Source: Xanthobacteraceae bacterium (lineage in GTDB: Bacteria; Pseudomonadota; Alphaproteobacteria; Rhizobiales; Xanthobacteraceae). Taken from it: a stretch of 64,000 nt of DNA. The position numbers and the translations under genes are program-made. Where the stretch lies: the NCBI GenBank assembly GCA_022844485.1, contig JALHLQ010000007.1, positions 122,237 to 186,236 of the forward strand. The letters are read 5' to 3'. Within the stretch, counting starts at the first letter, position 1. Every line of letters begins with the position of its first letter. Shown one piece after another: positions 1-9,278 of the stretch. The notes below the pieces were generated by a model that was given only the letters and a program-made list of their open reading frames with translations, had not been told where the DNA came from and searched no databases.

Positions 1-894
1 GCGCGCGGTATTCAGCGACACCATTTTGCGGATCTGTTGATCGTCATACCCAAGCTCCATGCAAAGCCTGATGCCCTGACGAAAACCTTCGAGCGGACTC
101 ATGGTGCCAACCTGGCCGAGGTCCGAGCACAGGATGGTTTGATCGACGCCGGCCGCCTCGATCTGCCTGCGTAACTCTTGACCATCGGCGATCTTGAACT
201 TGGAGCCCTCGAGGAACATGCACAGCGAGTGCTCGACGAAGGCACCCATGGCGGCTATGCCCTTCACGTCGTTCAAGCTGGCGTCGACGATATCCTCCGG
301 ATGCGTGAACACAAGCCGCTTCACACCGCGCCGCTGCGCTTCCTCGAAAACGATCCAGGTCTCGCTGACATGCAAGTGGCCGCTGGCGAGGACCATGTCG
401 TTCTTGGCGACAATATCGAGAACCTCTTTGACCTCGTCCCTCACCTTCCTGTTGGCATCGAGGACAGGAATGCCGGCCGACGGACGGATCTTGTCGGTCG
501 AGGCAGGGTGCGTCCATTTGGCTTGCGTCGCCTGCCAGCGCAGATGATTTTCCGCGGCAAGCGTCGGCAGCCACACGATCTTCCCACCCATCGCCGCGGT
601 GTGTTCGACCGCGTAGGCGTTGAAACCGCCGATGACGTTGTTGAGCACGATGCTGGCGTATATCTTTGTCTTCAGTTCGGGAAAATTCTGCCGGATCAGC
701 GCCGTCGTCATCACGCTGCTGTAGTCGTGATCTTTGGTCACGACCGCGGCGAAGCCCGCGGCCGAGGCCTGCCGCAGCAGCTCGACATGATCAAGCGCGC
801 GCGCCGCAATCGATGGGCCGCTGTGCACGTGCGGATCGATGGCGCCCCGCAGCAACCCGTCTATTCGACTCTCAGTATCGTCACGTGAGTTCAT
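1..894 (-). CDS. DUF6282 family protein, amidohydrolase-like (3' end cut by window edge)
   Basis: The minus strand is open from an ATG at 892-894 to the window edge, so the C-terminus is missing. The N-terminal part contains DPHVHSGPS, an HxH metal-binding motif typical of the amidohydrolase superfamily, followed by a TIM-barrel-like pattern with conserved TKDHD, SGHLHVSE and FTHPEDIV stretches. The overall pattern matches DUF6282 proteins of alphaproteobacteria. The substrate is unknown. It is divergent from the IclR gene at 1098 across about 200 bp, so the IclR protein probably controls it. The plus-strand open frame over the same bases is a GC-driven shadow. Confidence 0.8.
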   Translation of the reverse strand, partial: MNSRDDTESRIDGLLRGAIDPHVHSGPSIAARALDHVELLRQASAAGFAAVVTKDHDYSSVMTTALIRQNFPELKTKIYASIVLNNVIGGFNAYAVEHTAAMGGKIVWLPTLAAENHLRWQATQAKWTHPASTDKIRPSAGIPVLDANRKVRDEVKEVLDIVAKNDMVLASGHLHVSETWIVFEEAQRRGVKRLVFTHPEDIVDASLNDVKGIAAMGAFVEHSLCMFLEGSKFKIADGQELRRQIEAAGVDQTILCSDLGQVGTMSPLEGFRQGIRLCMELGYDDQQIRKMVSLNTAR

Positions 895-1097
895 CACCGG
901 CGTCCCTGGTTTCCTTCACCTCTTCGCAGACCGAAGCGGTTATATTGTCGTTCGCGAGCGCAGAACATTGTTCACAAATGACGAATAGCAGACCCAGTTA
1001 TTTCTTGTCAATTTCGCTTTCATGGGCCAAATTCCGCCTTGAACGTGCTTCTAATTCTGATACGGTGTTTCCTGCTCGCGAACAGAAGGTATGGAGA

Positions 1098-1913
1098 ATG
1101 TTGGACAATGCCGGAGCGGGCATGGTGCGGTCGGTGCAACTTGCGATCGACGTCCTGGAAACTGTCAGTTTTGCAGAAGAAGAGATGGGCGTGACGCAAA
1201 TCGCCGAGCGTCTTAAGATCACCAAGGGCTCGGTGCACCGCCATCTGCATACATTGGTCGACCGCGGCTACCTGGCGCAGAATCCGGCGACAAGTCGTTT
1301 CACGATAGGCCCGAAGAGTCGCCTGCTGGCGCGGCTGGCACCGGACATGGATCTCGTGCAACTGGCTGAAGGACCGATGCGCGAATTGCGCGACGCAGTT
1401 GGACATTCCGTCGTCCTGTCAGAGATGACGCCGCGCGGCGCACTCGTGCTGACCAAGCTGGCAAGCACGACTCCTCTCGACATCGGGGTGCGCCCGGGAA
1501 GCGAATTGCCGTTTCATTCGACGGCACAAGGCAGAGTCATGCTCGCCTTCGCGCCGCGTCCGTTTCAAACTCGCATTCTTTCACGTCGGCTCGATGCGTC
1601 CACGGACAAAACGATTACATCGCGAGAGCGCATTGAGGAGATGTTGTCCGACATCGCCAAGCGCGGCTACGCATCGGCCCCCGAGGAATCAATCCTCGGC
1701 CTCAATGCCGTCGCTGCACCGATCTTCGATAGTCACGATGCGTGCATTGCCGCCTTAGCCATCGTCGGTTCGATTCAGTTTCTTCCGGAAAAGCCGAAAA
1801 AAACGGATACTGAAGCTCTGATCAAAGCCAGCCAGCAGATCTCACACAAACTCGGACATGCCAGCCTTCCAGAAAAAACTTCGAAACGGACCAAAGCGGC
1901 CGGGGCGTACTGA
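1098..1913 (+). CDS. IclR family transcriptional regulator
   Basis: This is a 271-residue protein with an N-terminal winged helix-turn-helix (about residues 10-65, motif VTQIAERLKITKGSVHRHL) and a C-terminal IclR effector domain (about 85-250). Its length fits the family. The frame is open far upstream, but homology starts only near the ATG at 1098, so that start is preferred; the ATG at 1122 is the alternative. The upstream GGAG lies very close to 1098, so the start is not certain. It is divergently placed from the DUF6282 gene and likely regulates it and the neighbouring catabolic genes. The effector is unknown. Confidence 0.85.
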   Translation: MLDNAGAGMVRSVQLAIDVLETVSFAEEEMGVTQIAERLKITKGSVHRHLHTLVDRGYLAQNPATSRFTIGPKSRLLARLAPDMDLVQLAEGPMRELRDAVGHSVVLSEMTPRGALVLTKLASTTPLDIGVRPGSELPFHSTAQGRVMLAFAPRPFQTRILSRRLDASTDKTITSRERIEEMLSDIAKRGYASAPEESILGLNAVAAPIFDSHDACIAALAIVGSIQFLPEKPKKTDTEALIKASQQISHKLGHASLPEKTSKRTKAAGAY

Positions 1914-2169
1914 AACGGCCTGATTTGACATGGGCCCCCTTCGCAACGACCATTCGCCGCATAACCTTGAAACCCGCTGATCGCGGGTTTTGCGGAACAC
2001 TTGATCGAAGTCGACGGGATTCGGCGTGCGCCGTCTGCGCATTGGTTGTCAAGTTGATCAACAGATCGGAAGCCGACCTGACCAGCAGGAAAGCCACCGT
2101 GGATCAATAATTTGCCAGTGTCCTTCGATTCCGAAGTTCGCAAACGAGGGTGCCGCACAATAATGCGAA

Positions 2170-2339
2170 CTTCGGAATCGGGACACCAGCGTCAGATCGA
2201 CGATCTCCTTTTCCGAGAACTGCGCCCGAACCTCCTCGTAGAGCGCATCGTCCATATGGGATTCCGACATGCGGGTAACGGCTTCGGTCCAGACCTGCCC
2301 GCTCCCGCTCCGTGAAGAACGGCGTTTCGCGCCCGGCAT
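2170..2339 (-). pseudogene. Remnant of a carboxymuconolactone decarboxylase-family gene
   Basis: On the minus strand, about 40 residues (SESHMDDALYEEVRAQFSEK and the following EIVDLTLVSRF) look like the C-terminal part of an AhpD/carboxymuconolactone decarboxylase-type protein, which usually reads 'FSEKELVDLTL'. The flanks show no matching continuation and there is no sensible start or stop. I read it as a decayed gene fragment. The rest of 1914-2441 holds no gene I can support; a small GC hairpin with AAACCCGC arms lies near 1970-1993, shortly after the IclR stop. Confidence 0.5.
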
Positions 2340-2441
2340 TTTTGAGGAGAGTCCGGGGCTCAGGTCAATGTCAGCGTGCTGTATGTGCGGCTTCGACGTT
2401 CGCGGGCTGGGCGCTAAAGATCGCCGAGGGTGCTTTGAGTT

Positions 2442-3170
2442 TCAAAGACCGCCGAAACCGGCACGCGCGATACGGTATTCCCATGAGCGGGCGAGAATGT
2501 GCGGCTTCAACAGCGTATCTGCCGTCTGCTCGATTTCTCCGGGCGTAAGATATGTCGGCTTCTCGAGCGGCATCGTCTGCAACACCAGCTCGGCATTTTC
2601 TTTCATGTATATTGAAACAAACACCGCCGCCTTGATGTCATCCCCGACGCACACGGCGCCGTGGCCGCGCATGAGCACGCATCGCGCCTTGCCGAGCTTG
2701 CGGGCCAGCGACTGACCCTTAGCCAAGTCGTCTATCAACATATTGGTGTCGCCGAACTCGTCCTGGCTGTCCCACACAGGGACCTCGGGTCCGATCACGG
2801 AACCCATGTGGAAAATCGGACGAAGCGGGATTTCGGTGTTCGCAAAAGGCAATACCGCTCGGGCATGATGGTGCGTGACTGCGTTCACATCCGGCCGCGC
2901 CATGTAAATGGCGCCATGCAGGATGCGTTCAGAATACATCACGCGTCCGCGTTGGTCGATCGGTGTCCCGTCGAGTTCGAACTCCATGATGTCGTGAAGA
3001 GTGACGAGTTCCGGACTACGTGAGCGCGAAATGAAAAACCGGCTTGGATTGAGTGGGTGGCGGATGCTGACGTGGCCGTAGTCGTCGATGACGTTTTCAC
3101 GCGCAAGGATCCGATTGGCGATCACGATGTTGTGCAAGGCATTGTCGATGATTGCAGCCTCGTTGCTCAA
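2442..3170 (-). CDS. Class II aldolase/adducin family protein
   Basis: This 242-residue protein matches class II aldolases (L-fuculose-phosphate aldolase, aldolase/decarboxylase type). It has the N-terminal GHVSIRHP motif, the zinc-ligand stretch THHHARAV and a downstream LMRGHGAVCVG histidine. Such enzymes use zinc to cleave or decarboxylate hydroxy acids. The start is a TTG at 3168-3170, preceded by AGGAGA at suitable spacing; no ATG fits. It lies downstream of the decarboxylase/binding-protein gene on the same strand with a 35-bp gap, so the two are probably co-transcribed. The exact substrate cannot be told. Confidence 0.85.
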   Translation of the reverse strand: MSNEAAIIDNALHNIVIANRILARENVIDDYGHVSIRHPLNPSRFFISRSRSPELVTLHDIMEFELDGTPIDQRGRVMYSERILHGAIYMARPDVNAVTHHHARAVLPFANTEIPLRPIFHMGSVIGPEVPVWDSQDEFGDTNMLIDDLAKGQSLARKLGKARCVLMRGHGAVCVGDDIKAAVFVSIYMKENAELVLQTMPLEKPTYLTPGEIEQTADTLLKPHILARSWEYRIARAGFGGL

Positions 3171-3205
3171 TTCTCTTCTCCTATTGCGCCGCCGCCTTGC
3201 AGCGA

Positions 3206-4213
3206 TCAGATCCGATGCGCTTCGAGAGTAGCGGGATGAAACAGTTCTTCCACTTTCAGAGGCCGTGAGGAAAGCCCTTGACGATAATGATGCCGCAAGA
3301 AGGCGTCGAGGGCATGCCGATTCGCCGCAATCCCATAAGACCAGAAATCGGCTCCAATTAGTTCGCGCGCGGCCTTGATCTGTTCCTCAACGAAGGGCAG
3401 CGTAATTTTTGTAGCCGACGTGTCCGCGAGCTTGGCAAGCGCCGCGTTTTTTGACTGCTCGAACGCCTTCAAACACGCTGCGGGAAGCCACGGATGTTTA
3501 TTCGCGATCGTACGCCGAATGCCCAGAACATGCATAATCGGAAAAATCCGGGTGCGCCGAAAGTAGTCCACCGCCGCGGCAGTCGGATCGGAAAACAGTC
3601 GGTCCACATGCGGGTATCCGCGATCAAAGCAGCTTGGCGCGCGCGGACCAATGAATGCGTCGATGTCGCCTCGCTCCAGGAGCGCATTCAGCGGCAGTCC
3701 GTCTGGCGCATCAATCACTCGAATGTCGGGCGGCAGCTCGACTGCTATCTTCTCGGGCCGCCCGACCTGCTCGATGCCGCCGCGCACCCAAGTGATTTCG
3801 GAGGGCGTGACGCCGTAGTCGTCCTCGAGCAGCGCGCGAACCCACACGCAAGCGGTGAGCTGATACTCGGGAACCCCGACCCGCCGTCCTTTCAAATCCG
3901 ACGGTGCGCGGATCCCGCGATCCGTGCGGATGTAGATCGACGTGTGCCGGAAGGCGCGCGACAGGAATACGGGCGCAGCCACGTAAGCGCTTTCGTTGCG
4001 CGCGACGTTGATCGCGTAACTGCTCAAGGAGAGCTCGCAAATGTCGAATTCGGCATGTCGAAACGCCCGAAAGAAAATCTCTTCGGGATCCAAAGTCATG
4101 ATGACCGGATTCACGCCATCGATCCTGACGCGGCCGTCAATGAACGGCCGGTTGCGGTCGTAGTCGCCGATTGCAACGGATAGGCGGAGTGAATGCAGCG
4201 GCTTTATCTCCAA
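3206..4213 (-). CDS. 4,5-dihydroxyphthalate decarboxylase-like / ABC substrate-binding-like protein
   Basis: This 335-residue protein has the two-lobed periplasmic-binding fold pattern of the Pht5/4,5-dihydroxyphthalate decarboxylase family: an N-terminal LSVAIGDYDRNRPFIDG, EFDICELSLSSY in the first lobe, and DLKGRRVGVPEY in the middle. No signal peptide is seen, which suits a cytoplasmic decarboxylase better than a secreted binding protein. The start read here is TTG (4211-4213). It sits between an IclR gene and a class II aldolase on the same strand. Decarboxylation of an aromatic acid is an inference from family and context. Confidence 0.75.
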   Translation of the reverse strand: MEIKPLHSLRLSVAIGDYDRNRPFIDGRVRIDGVNPVIMTLDPEEIFFRAFRHAEFDICELSLSSYAINVARNESAYVAAPVFLSRAFRHTSIYIRTDRGIRAPSDLKGRRVGVPEYQLTACVWVRALLEDDYGVTPSEITWVRGGIEQVGRPEKIAVELPPDIRVIDAPDGLPLNALLERGDIDAFIGPRAPSCFDRGYPHVDRLFSDPTAAAVDYFRRTRIFPIMHVLGIRRTIANKHPWLPAACLKAFEQSKNAALAKLADTSATKITLPFVEEQIKAARELIGADFWSYGIAANRHALDAFLRHHYRQGLSSRPLKVEELFHPATLEAHRI

Positions 4214-4272
4214 AACGATCTCGATCGTTCAACCTTCTCTGATCCGACCGGTTAAAGACCCAGTAAGGCCCC

Positions 4273-5091
4273 CTAAAGTCCGGTCGCTTCACTGAAGAGT
4301 TTTTCCAAAACCTTCACCTCACGGCTTAGAACGGCCGCAAGTTCGCGTTGGCGAGCGACCCCCATGCGATCCGCTATAGCTCCAATGCTGATCGCCGCGA
4401 CAGGCGGACCGTATCGGTTGGTCACAGGCAATCCAAGGGAGATGGCGCCTGGAGTGACCTGCCGATCGTTCAGGGCGTACTTGAGACTCCGAGCGCGCTG
4501 CACCATGGTGCGCAGGACCGATACATTGATCCCCGCAAATTGCCGGATACGCCGGGAATTTGTGGCGAGGATTTCCTCGGCCTCGGCGTCGGGAAGCCCC
4601 ATCAGCAATGCGATGCCGCCGGCGCCAACTCCAAGCGGCCGCCGCGTGCCAACGTCGAGGGTGAGCGTCTTGATTGGAAACGCTCCTTCCTTCCGATCGA
4701 TGCAGACGGAATCGTAGCCGCTGCGCACAGTCAGAAAGACCGTATCCCCGGTTTCCTCGGCAATGCGCGCAAGAGATGGGGCACACAGTTGTTGGACGTT
4801 GAACTGCGGCGCTGCCGCAAGGCCGAGCTCGAAAACCAGATGACCGAGGAGATATCGCCTCGTTTGCGGCTGCTGCATCGCGATGCCTTCAGCGATCAGC
4901 GACTTCAATATCCGTCGTGCGGTCGGACGCTCAAGATGGGCCTGGTGAGTAAGATCAACCAGTCGCGCCCCGTCGCGACCTCGCGAGGCGATCGCGCGCA
5001 GGAGCAATGCCGCGCGGTGGATGCTCTGCGCACCGGGTACCTTGTCGTCCTGACCACTCTTGGCGGCCTTTCTGGTGAGGTTACTTCTCAC
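4273..5091 (-). CDS. IclR family transcriptional regulator
   Basis: This is a second IclR protein of about 272 residues: winged HTH near residues 18-75 (LVDLTHQAHLERPTARRILK) and an IclR effector domain to the end. The frame extends upstream to 5220, but family length and alignment favour the GTG at 5089-5091 as start. It is divergent from the cupin genes starting at 5226, so the 134 bp between them probably holds shared promoter and operator DNA. It likely controls the cupin/AAA/transport genes to the right, the aldolase/decarboxylase pair to the left, or both. Confidence 0.85.
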   Translation of the reverse strand: MRSNLTRKAAKSGQDDKVPGAQSIHRAALLLRAIASRGRDGARLVDLTHQAHLERPTARRILKSLIAEGIAMQQPQTRRYLLGHLVFELGLAAAPQFNVQQLCAPSLARIAEETGDTVFLTVRSGYDSVCIDRKEGAFPIKTLTLDVGTRRPLGVGAGGIALLMGLPDAEAEEILATNSRRIRQFAGINVSVLRTMVQRARSLKYALNDRQVTPGAISLGLPVTNRYGPPVAAISIGAIADRMGVARQRELAAVLSREVKVLEKLFSEATGL

Positions 5092-5225
5092 GATCGCTCT
5101 GTTAGGTCCACAATACGGACTGCCAATTCGGCCATACTGGCTTGAATGGATGCGGTGCGGTGCTAGGATCGGATTTAGCAGAAATGATAGTCCACAAATT
5201 GGACGTAGCGCAAGGGGCACCCACT

Positions 5226-5747
5226 ATGGCCGATGTGACGAGGACCAGGACGCGTGAACGCGAAGCCATTCCTGCGCTGAAGTACGACATCGCCTATCAG
5301 AAGCGCGGGGACTTCGTCGATCACAGCATGACGGGGCAGATCGTCGTTAAGGAAACTGATCGCGAGTGGGAGCTTTGCCGCCAGGGCTATCTGAAATGGT
5401 ACATTCTTGAGTCCGAATACCCAGAGACCGTTTTGAACGACTGGTGGGTGTTCGTCCACGACATCAAGAAAGTGTCGGGCAAGCACCGCCATCAGGGTGG
5501 ACTGGTTCTGTTTATCATCGAAGGGCGCGGCGCGACCGAGGTCAACGGCGAGATCATCGAATGGGAGAAGGGAGACTGCGTTCTCCTCCCGATGCATCCG
5601 GACGGCGTTGAGCACAAGCACTACAACTACGGTACCGAGCCGGCGCAATGGCTCGCCTACATTCACATCCCGACTTGGAATCACGTGGCGAGCGAGCTGC
5701 AGCAGATTGAAGTCAACCAGGATTTCCAAGCCAAGGCGGGACGCTGA
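5226..5747 (+). CDS. Cupin domain protein (first of a tandem pair)
   Basis: This 173-residue protein has one cupin barrel. HRHQGGLVLFIIEGRG (about residues 90-105) carries the metal-ligand histidines and the conserved Gly, and HPDGVEHKHYNYG supplies the second cupin motif. An AAGGGG ribosome site at 5212 supports the ATG at 5226. It is 29 bp from a second cupin of similar build. Such pairs often occur with aromatic-ring catabolism genes as dioxygenase-like or small-molecule-binding proteins. The reaction is not known. Confidence 0.8.
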   Translation: MADVTRTRTREREAIPALKYDIAYQKRGDFVDHSMTGQIVVKETDREWELCRQGYLKWYILESEYPETVLNDWWVFVHDIKKVSGKHRHQGGLVLFIIEGRGATEVNGEIIEWEKGDCVLLPMHPDGVEHKHYNYGTEPAQWLAYIHIPTWNHVASELQQIEVNQDFQAKAGR

Positions 5748-5776
5748 GCCGTACGCAAGCGCAGTGGAGGTCATTC

Positions 5777-6319
5777 ATGTCAGAGCGCGAGAGTCATACC
5801 GGGGCCGAACGCATGCAGCTGATGGTCCAAGAGTTGCGTGGCCGCAACCTTTGGGAGGAACTGCTGCAGCTGCGCGACCAGCAGCGCAAGGATCTTGAGA
5901 AATCCGTCTGGCTGATCAAAGGCAAAGATCTGCCCACCGAGATCAACAGGCAAGGAATTATGCAGTGGTACATGCACCCGCTACTGAAGAGCCCGTGCAT
6001 CAATACGCTGATGCTGTTTGTGCAAGAAATCCCCCCCGGTGGGCGCAGCGGCCGCATCCATCATCCGGGCAATCAGGTCATCTTCATTTGGGAGGGGACA
6101 GGCTACACAGTGATCGACGGCCAGAAGTATCACTGGTCGAAGAACGATGTCGTGCAACTGCCGCTGCGCATCAAGGGCAGCACGGTTCAGCACTTCAACA
6201 CCGACCCGGACAATCGCGCGCGGCTGATCTGCTGCGAACCGAATGCCGTCCATTCCGCCTGGGTCGACCGAGGCAGCGGGTTCGAGCAGATCGAAGTGTC
6301 CCCTGATTACAATGGATAA
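5777..6319 (+). CDS. Cupin domain protein (second of a tandem pair)
   Basis: This 180-residue protein resembles the preceding one: a helical N-terminus, then a cupin core with GRIHHPGNQVIFIWEGTG (motif 1) and KGSTVQHFNTDP (motif 2). The spacing to its partner and to the AAA ATPase downstream (12 bp) suggests one operon. The two cupins are likely paralogues that form a heteromer or act on consecutive substrates. It has no signal peptide. The enzymatic role is unassigned. Confidence 0.8.
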   Translation: MSERESHTGAERMQLMVQELRGRNLWEELLQLRDQQRKDLEKSVWLIKGKDLPTEINRQGIMQWYMHPLLKSPCINTLMLFVQEIPPGGRSGRIHHPGNQVIFIWEGTGYTVIDGQKYHWSKNDVVQLPLRIKGSTVQHFNTDPDNRARLICCEPNAVHSAWVDRGSGFEQIEVSPDYNG

Positions 6320-6331
6320 GGCCGTCATCAT

Positions 6332-8530
6332 ATGCACGAACCCGAGCGTCTGAATTACAAGGAGCCGGTGAAGCATACTCACCTTAGTGTGGACCGGCTC
6401 AAGAGCGAACTGACGAATGTCGCGAGCAAGAGTCTCGTGCATATCGATCCGGCCGTGATGGAGAAGTTTGGGCTTAAGCCGGACGAGGTGGTGCAAATCA
6501 GCACGATCTCAACCAAGTATCCGATCCCGGCGCGGGTCGGCGAGGCTTTCGAAGAGGATCGCGGCACCGGCTTGATCCGGCTCGACCGTTTTCTGCGAAC
6601 AGCGACCAAGGCGAAAATCAATCAGGAGATCGAGCTCGGTTGGGGTCATGAAACTCCGGCGCTCGATAGCGTGACTTTGATGCCGCCGATCGATGTTTCG
6701 ACAGCGCATCATCTCATCGAACACTTGCATGAAAGCCTGCTCAAGAACCGCGCGCCCTTGGGCCGCGGCTCTGTCGTTTACGCTACGTTCCACGACTCGG
6801 TTGCGGGAACTACCTACAAAGTGGTGAAGGCGCAACCGGCGATCGGCGTCGTATCGGAGAAAACCAAAATCCATATTGACATCCCATCCGCAAGCGGCGC
6901 GAAAGCCGACGAAGAGGTCACGTTCGAAGACATCGGAGGGATGCAGAAGGAAATCAGGCTCGTCCGCGAGCTCGTGCAGCTTCCGCTGCAATTTCCGCAG
7001 GTCTATCGGCAGCTCGGAATATTGCCGCCGCGCGGCATCATCTTTTATGGTCCGCCCGGCAGCGGAAAGACCTACTTGGCGCGCGCGCTGGCGAACGAGG
7101 TGAATGCCGGGTTCTACTACGTGAACGGTCCCGACATCGTAGGGACGATGTATGGCGAGACCGAAGCCAATCTCCGCAAAATTTTTGCCGAAGCCGCTCA
7201 CCACGCGCCTTCAATCGTTCTGATCGACGAGCTCGATGCCATTGCGCCGCATCGTGAGAAGTCCGGCGCACAGTCGGACGTGCGCATGGTGACGCAACTG
7301 CTCTCCCTGCTGGACGGCTTGATGAAAGTCGATGGTGTTGTCGTCATCGGGACCACCAACCGCGTCGACGCCATCGACGTCGCGATGCGCCGGCCGGGTC
7401 GGTTCGACCGGGAAATCTTCTTGGGCCCGCCCGGGCCGGAGGGCCGCGAGGACATTCTCGCCATTCACACGCGCGAGATGCCGCTTGCCGAAAGCGCGAT
7501 CAAGCATCTGCCGCATGTTGCGAACGTAACGCATGGTTTTGTCGGCGCAGATCTGATGGAGCTGTGTCGCGAGGCGGGCCTGAATGCGCTTCGGCGCAGT
7601 TCATCCGGTCTGCTCGACCATCTCACGGCGTTCCGCTTCACCGAGGAAATGCTGTCGGTCGAAGCGCGCGACTTCGACGATGCGCTTGGAAAGATCCGGC
7701 CCTCCGCCATCCGGGAGGCCTTCGTGACGATCCCGAATGTCAGTTGGGGCGATGTGGGCGGACTCTCCGACGTGAAGGAGCAGCTTCGCAACTCTGTCGA
7801 GCGGCCCCTGAAGCAGCCGGAGGTTTTCCGCGCCGCCGGCGTGACGCCCCCGAACGGACTACTCCTTTACGGTCCGCCCGGCACGGGCAAGACGCTGCTT
7901 GCGAAAGCGCTCGCAAAGGAATGCGGGGTCAATTTTCTCGCTATGGACGGCCCGGAAATTTTCACCAAGTGGCTCGGCGAATCCGAAGAAGCCATCCGTC
8001 ACATCTTCCGCGTCGCGCGGCAACTCGCGCCGAGCATCGTCTTCTTCGATCAACTCGATGCGCTCGCGCCGCGCCGCGGCGGCGATTCCGGCTCGCGCAC
8101 GACGGAGCGCGTCGTCAACCAGCTCCTCGCCGAGCTCGACGGCATGGAAGCAACGCACGGTCAGGTCATCGTCATCGCTGCGACGAACCGCTTCGATCTG
8201 GTCGACCCGTCGGTGTTGCGGCTCGGGCGGCTTGGGATTCATCTCTACATTCCGATGCCGGCCTACGAGGATCGGTTGCGCATATTCGGCATTGAAGGCC
8301 GCGGTCTGAGTTTCCAGGCTGACAGCGGTCGACTGTTTGCCGCACTCGCAGAGCAAACGGATGGTAATTCGGGGGCCGACATCCATGCGATTTGCGTTCA
8401 GGCGCGCATGAACGCGCTCAAGCGCACCGAATACAATTCGATGCCTCCGCTCACTGAGGCCGATTTCACCGCCGCCATCCGCCAGTTGAATGCATCCAAA
8501 CGCGAGGAAAAACGCCTTGCGGTCGCGTGA
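6332..8530 (+). CDS. CDC48/VCP-like double AAA+ ATPase with altered D2 domain
   Basis: This 732-residue protein has a CDC48-type N-terminal domain (1-190) and two AAA+ modules. D1 has Walker A GPPGSGKT (about 240), Walker [11 protein letters not shown] and canonical RRPGRFDRE arginine residues. D2 has Walker A GPPGTGKT (about 515), but its Walker B reads [10 protein letters not shown], with Gln574 where the catalytic Glu normally stands, and its second region of homology reads [10 protein letters not shown] instead of the usual RPGR(F/L)D. D2 therefore probably binds ATP without efficient hydrolysis. Such unfoldases extract or remodel proteins. It follows the cupins by 12 bp, so a role in maturing or controlling this pathway is inferred. 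Confidence 0.9.
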   Translation: MHEPERLNYKEPVKHTHLSVDRLKSELTNVASKSLVHIDPAVMEKFGLKPDEVVQISTISTKYPIPARVGEAFEEDRGTGLIRLDRFLRTATKAKINQEIELGWGHETPALDSVTLMPPIDVSTAHHLIEHLHESLLKNRAPLGRGSVVYATFHDSVAGTTYKVVKAQPAIGVVSEKTKIHIDIPSASGAKADEEVTFEDIGGMQKEIRLVRELVQLPLQFPQVYRQLGILPPRGIIFYGPPGSGKTYLARALANEVNAGFYYVNGPDIVGTMYGETEANLRKIFAEAAHHAPSIVLIDELDAIAPHREKSGAQSDVRMVTQLLSLLDGLMKVDGVVVIGTTNRVDAIDVAMRRPGRFDREIFLGPPGPEGREDILAIHTREMPLAESAIKHLPHVANVTHGFVGADLMELCREAGLNALRRSSSGLLDHLTAFRFTEEMLSVEARDFDDALGKIRPSAIREAFVTIPNVSWGDVGGLSDVKEQLRNSVERPLKQPEVFRAAGVTPPNGLLLYGPPGTGKTLLAKALAKECGVNFLAMDGPEIFTKWLGESEEAIRHIFRVARQLAPSIVFFDQLDALAPRRGGDSGSRTTERVVNQLLAELDGMEATHGQVIVIAATNRFDLVDPSVLRLGRLGIHLYIPMPAYEDRLRIFGIEGRGLSFQADSGRLFAALAEQTDGNSGADIHAICVQARMNALKRTEYNSMPPLTEADFTAAIRQLNASKREEKRLAVA

Positions 8531-8581
8531 CCGGGCCGCGCGGTGCGAAAACCAAAAGCAGATCAGAATAGGAGCACGCCA

Positions 8582-9184
8582 ATGAGATTCCGGCCCGCAC
8601 GCAATGCAGGAATGATCGGCTTTTCTGTTCTCCTTCCGAGCACCGCGATGGCGCATACCGGCCTTGGCGAAGCCGCCGGCTTTTTTCATGGTCTGATGCA
8701 CCCTCTCGGCGGTGCTGACCACGTGTTGGCGATAGTCGCCGTCGGATTGTACGCGGCGCAGTTGGGCGGCAGGGCATTATGGGCCCTGCCCCTTGCATTC
8801 ATTTCGGCGATGACGCTCGCCGCCCTGGTCGGCATCGCAAAGACCACGGTTCCACTCGTAGAGAGTGGCATTGCGGTTTCGGTGCTCGCATGCGGACTCG
8901 CTGTGGCGCTCCGGATTTCTTTACCCGCTCTGGCAGCTGGCGCTCTAGCAGCGTTTTTCGCCATCTTTCATGGCTACGCGCATGGGACAGAGGTACCAAT
9001 CGGGAGCCCCGCGTTCGTCTATATCGTAGGGTTCACCACCGCGACGGCCGGCTTGATTGCGCTTGGCGCTGTGTTGGCGCGATTGGTTGCGAAGCTGCGG
9101 TACGGGCGCATCGGCGTCGTCGAAGCCGCAGGCGGTGTGACGGCGTTAGCCGGCGTTGCCATGGTAGTTGGCGCGATTGGGTAG
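8582..9184 (+). CDS. hupE: HupE/UreJ family membrane protein
   Basis: This is a 200-residue protein with a signal-like N-terminus ending in TAMA, then the family hallmark FHGLMHPLGGADHVLAIVAV and FHGYAHG, with six predicted membrane segments. HupE/UreJ proteins are linked to nickel or cobalt transport or to hydrogenase and urease maturation. AGGAG at 8570 supports the ATG at 8582. No hydrogenase or urease genes are in view, so its metal role here is an inference. It is co-oriented between the AAA ATPase and the TRAP transporter genes. Confidence 0.85.
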   Translation: MRFRPARNAGMIGFSVLLPSTAMAHTGLGEAAGFFHGLMHPLGGADHVLAIVAVGLYAAQLGGRALWALPLAFISAMTLAALVGIAKTTVPLVESGIAVSVLACGLAVALRISLPALAAGALAAFFAIFHGYAHGTEVPIGSPAFVYIVGFTTATAGLIALGAVLARLVAKLRYGRIGVVEAAGGVTALAGVAMVVGAIG

Positions 9185-9278
9185 CTCTCACTCTCCAGAT
9201 TGAGCAACGGCAACATCCATTGGGGGCCGCGACGAATCCAAGAATTAAGCCACACTACGAAGACCAGGGAGGGTCACC

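Noticed and set aside
178..888. Long plus-strand open frame over the first gene
   Set aside because: The minus strand encodes a recognisable DUF6282 protein over the same bases; the plus frame has no family features and is a GC-codon shadow.
4348..5145. Plus-strand open frame opposite the second IclR gene
   Set aside because: It mirrors the IclR gene; IclR motifs on the minus strand decide the strand.
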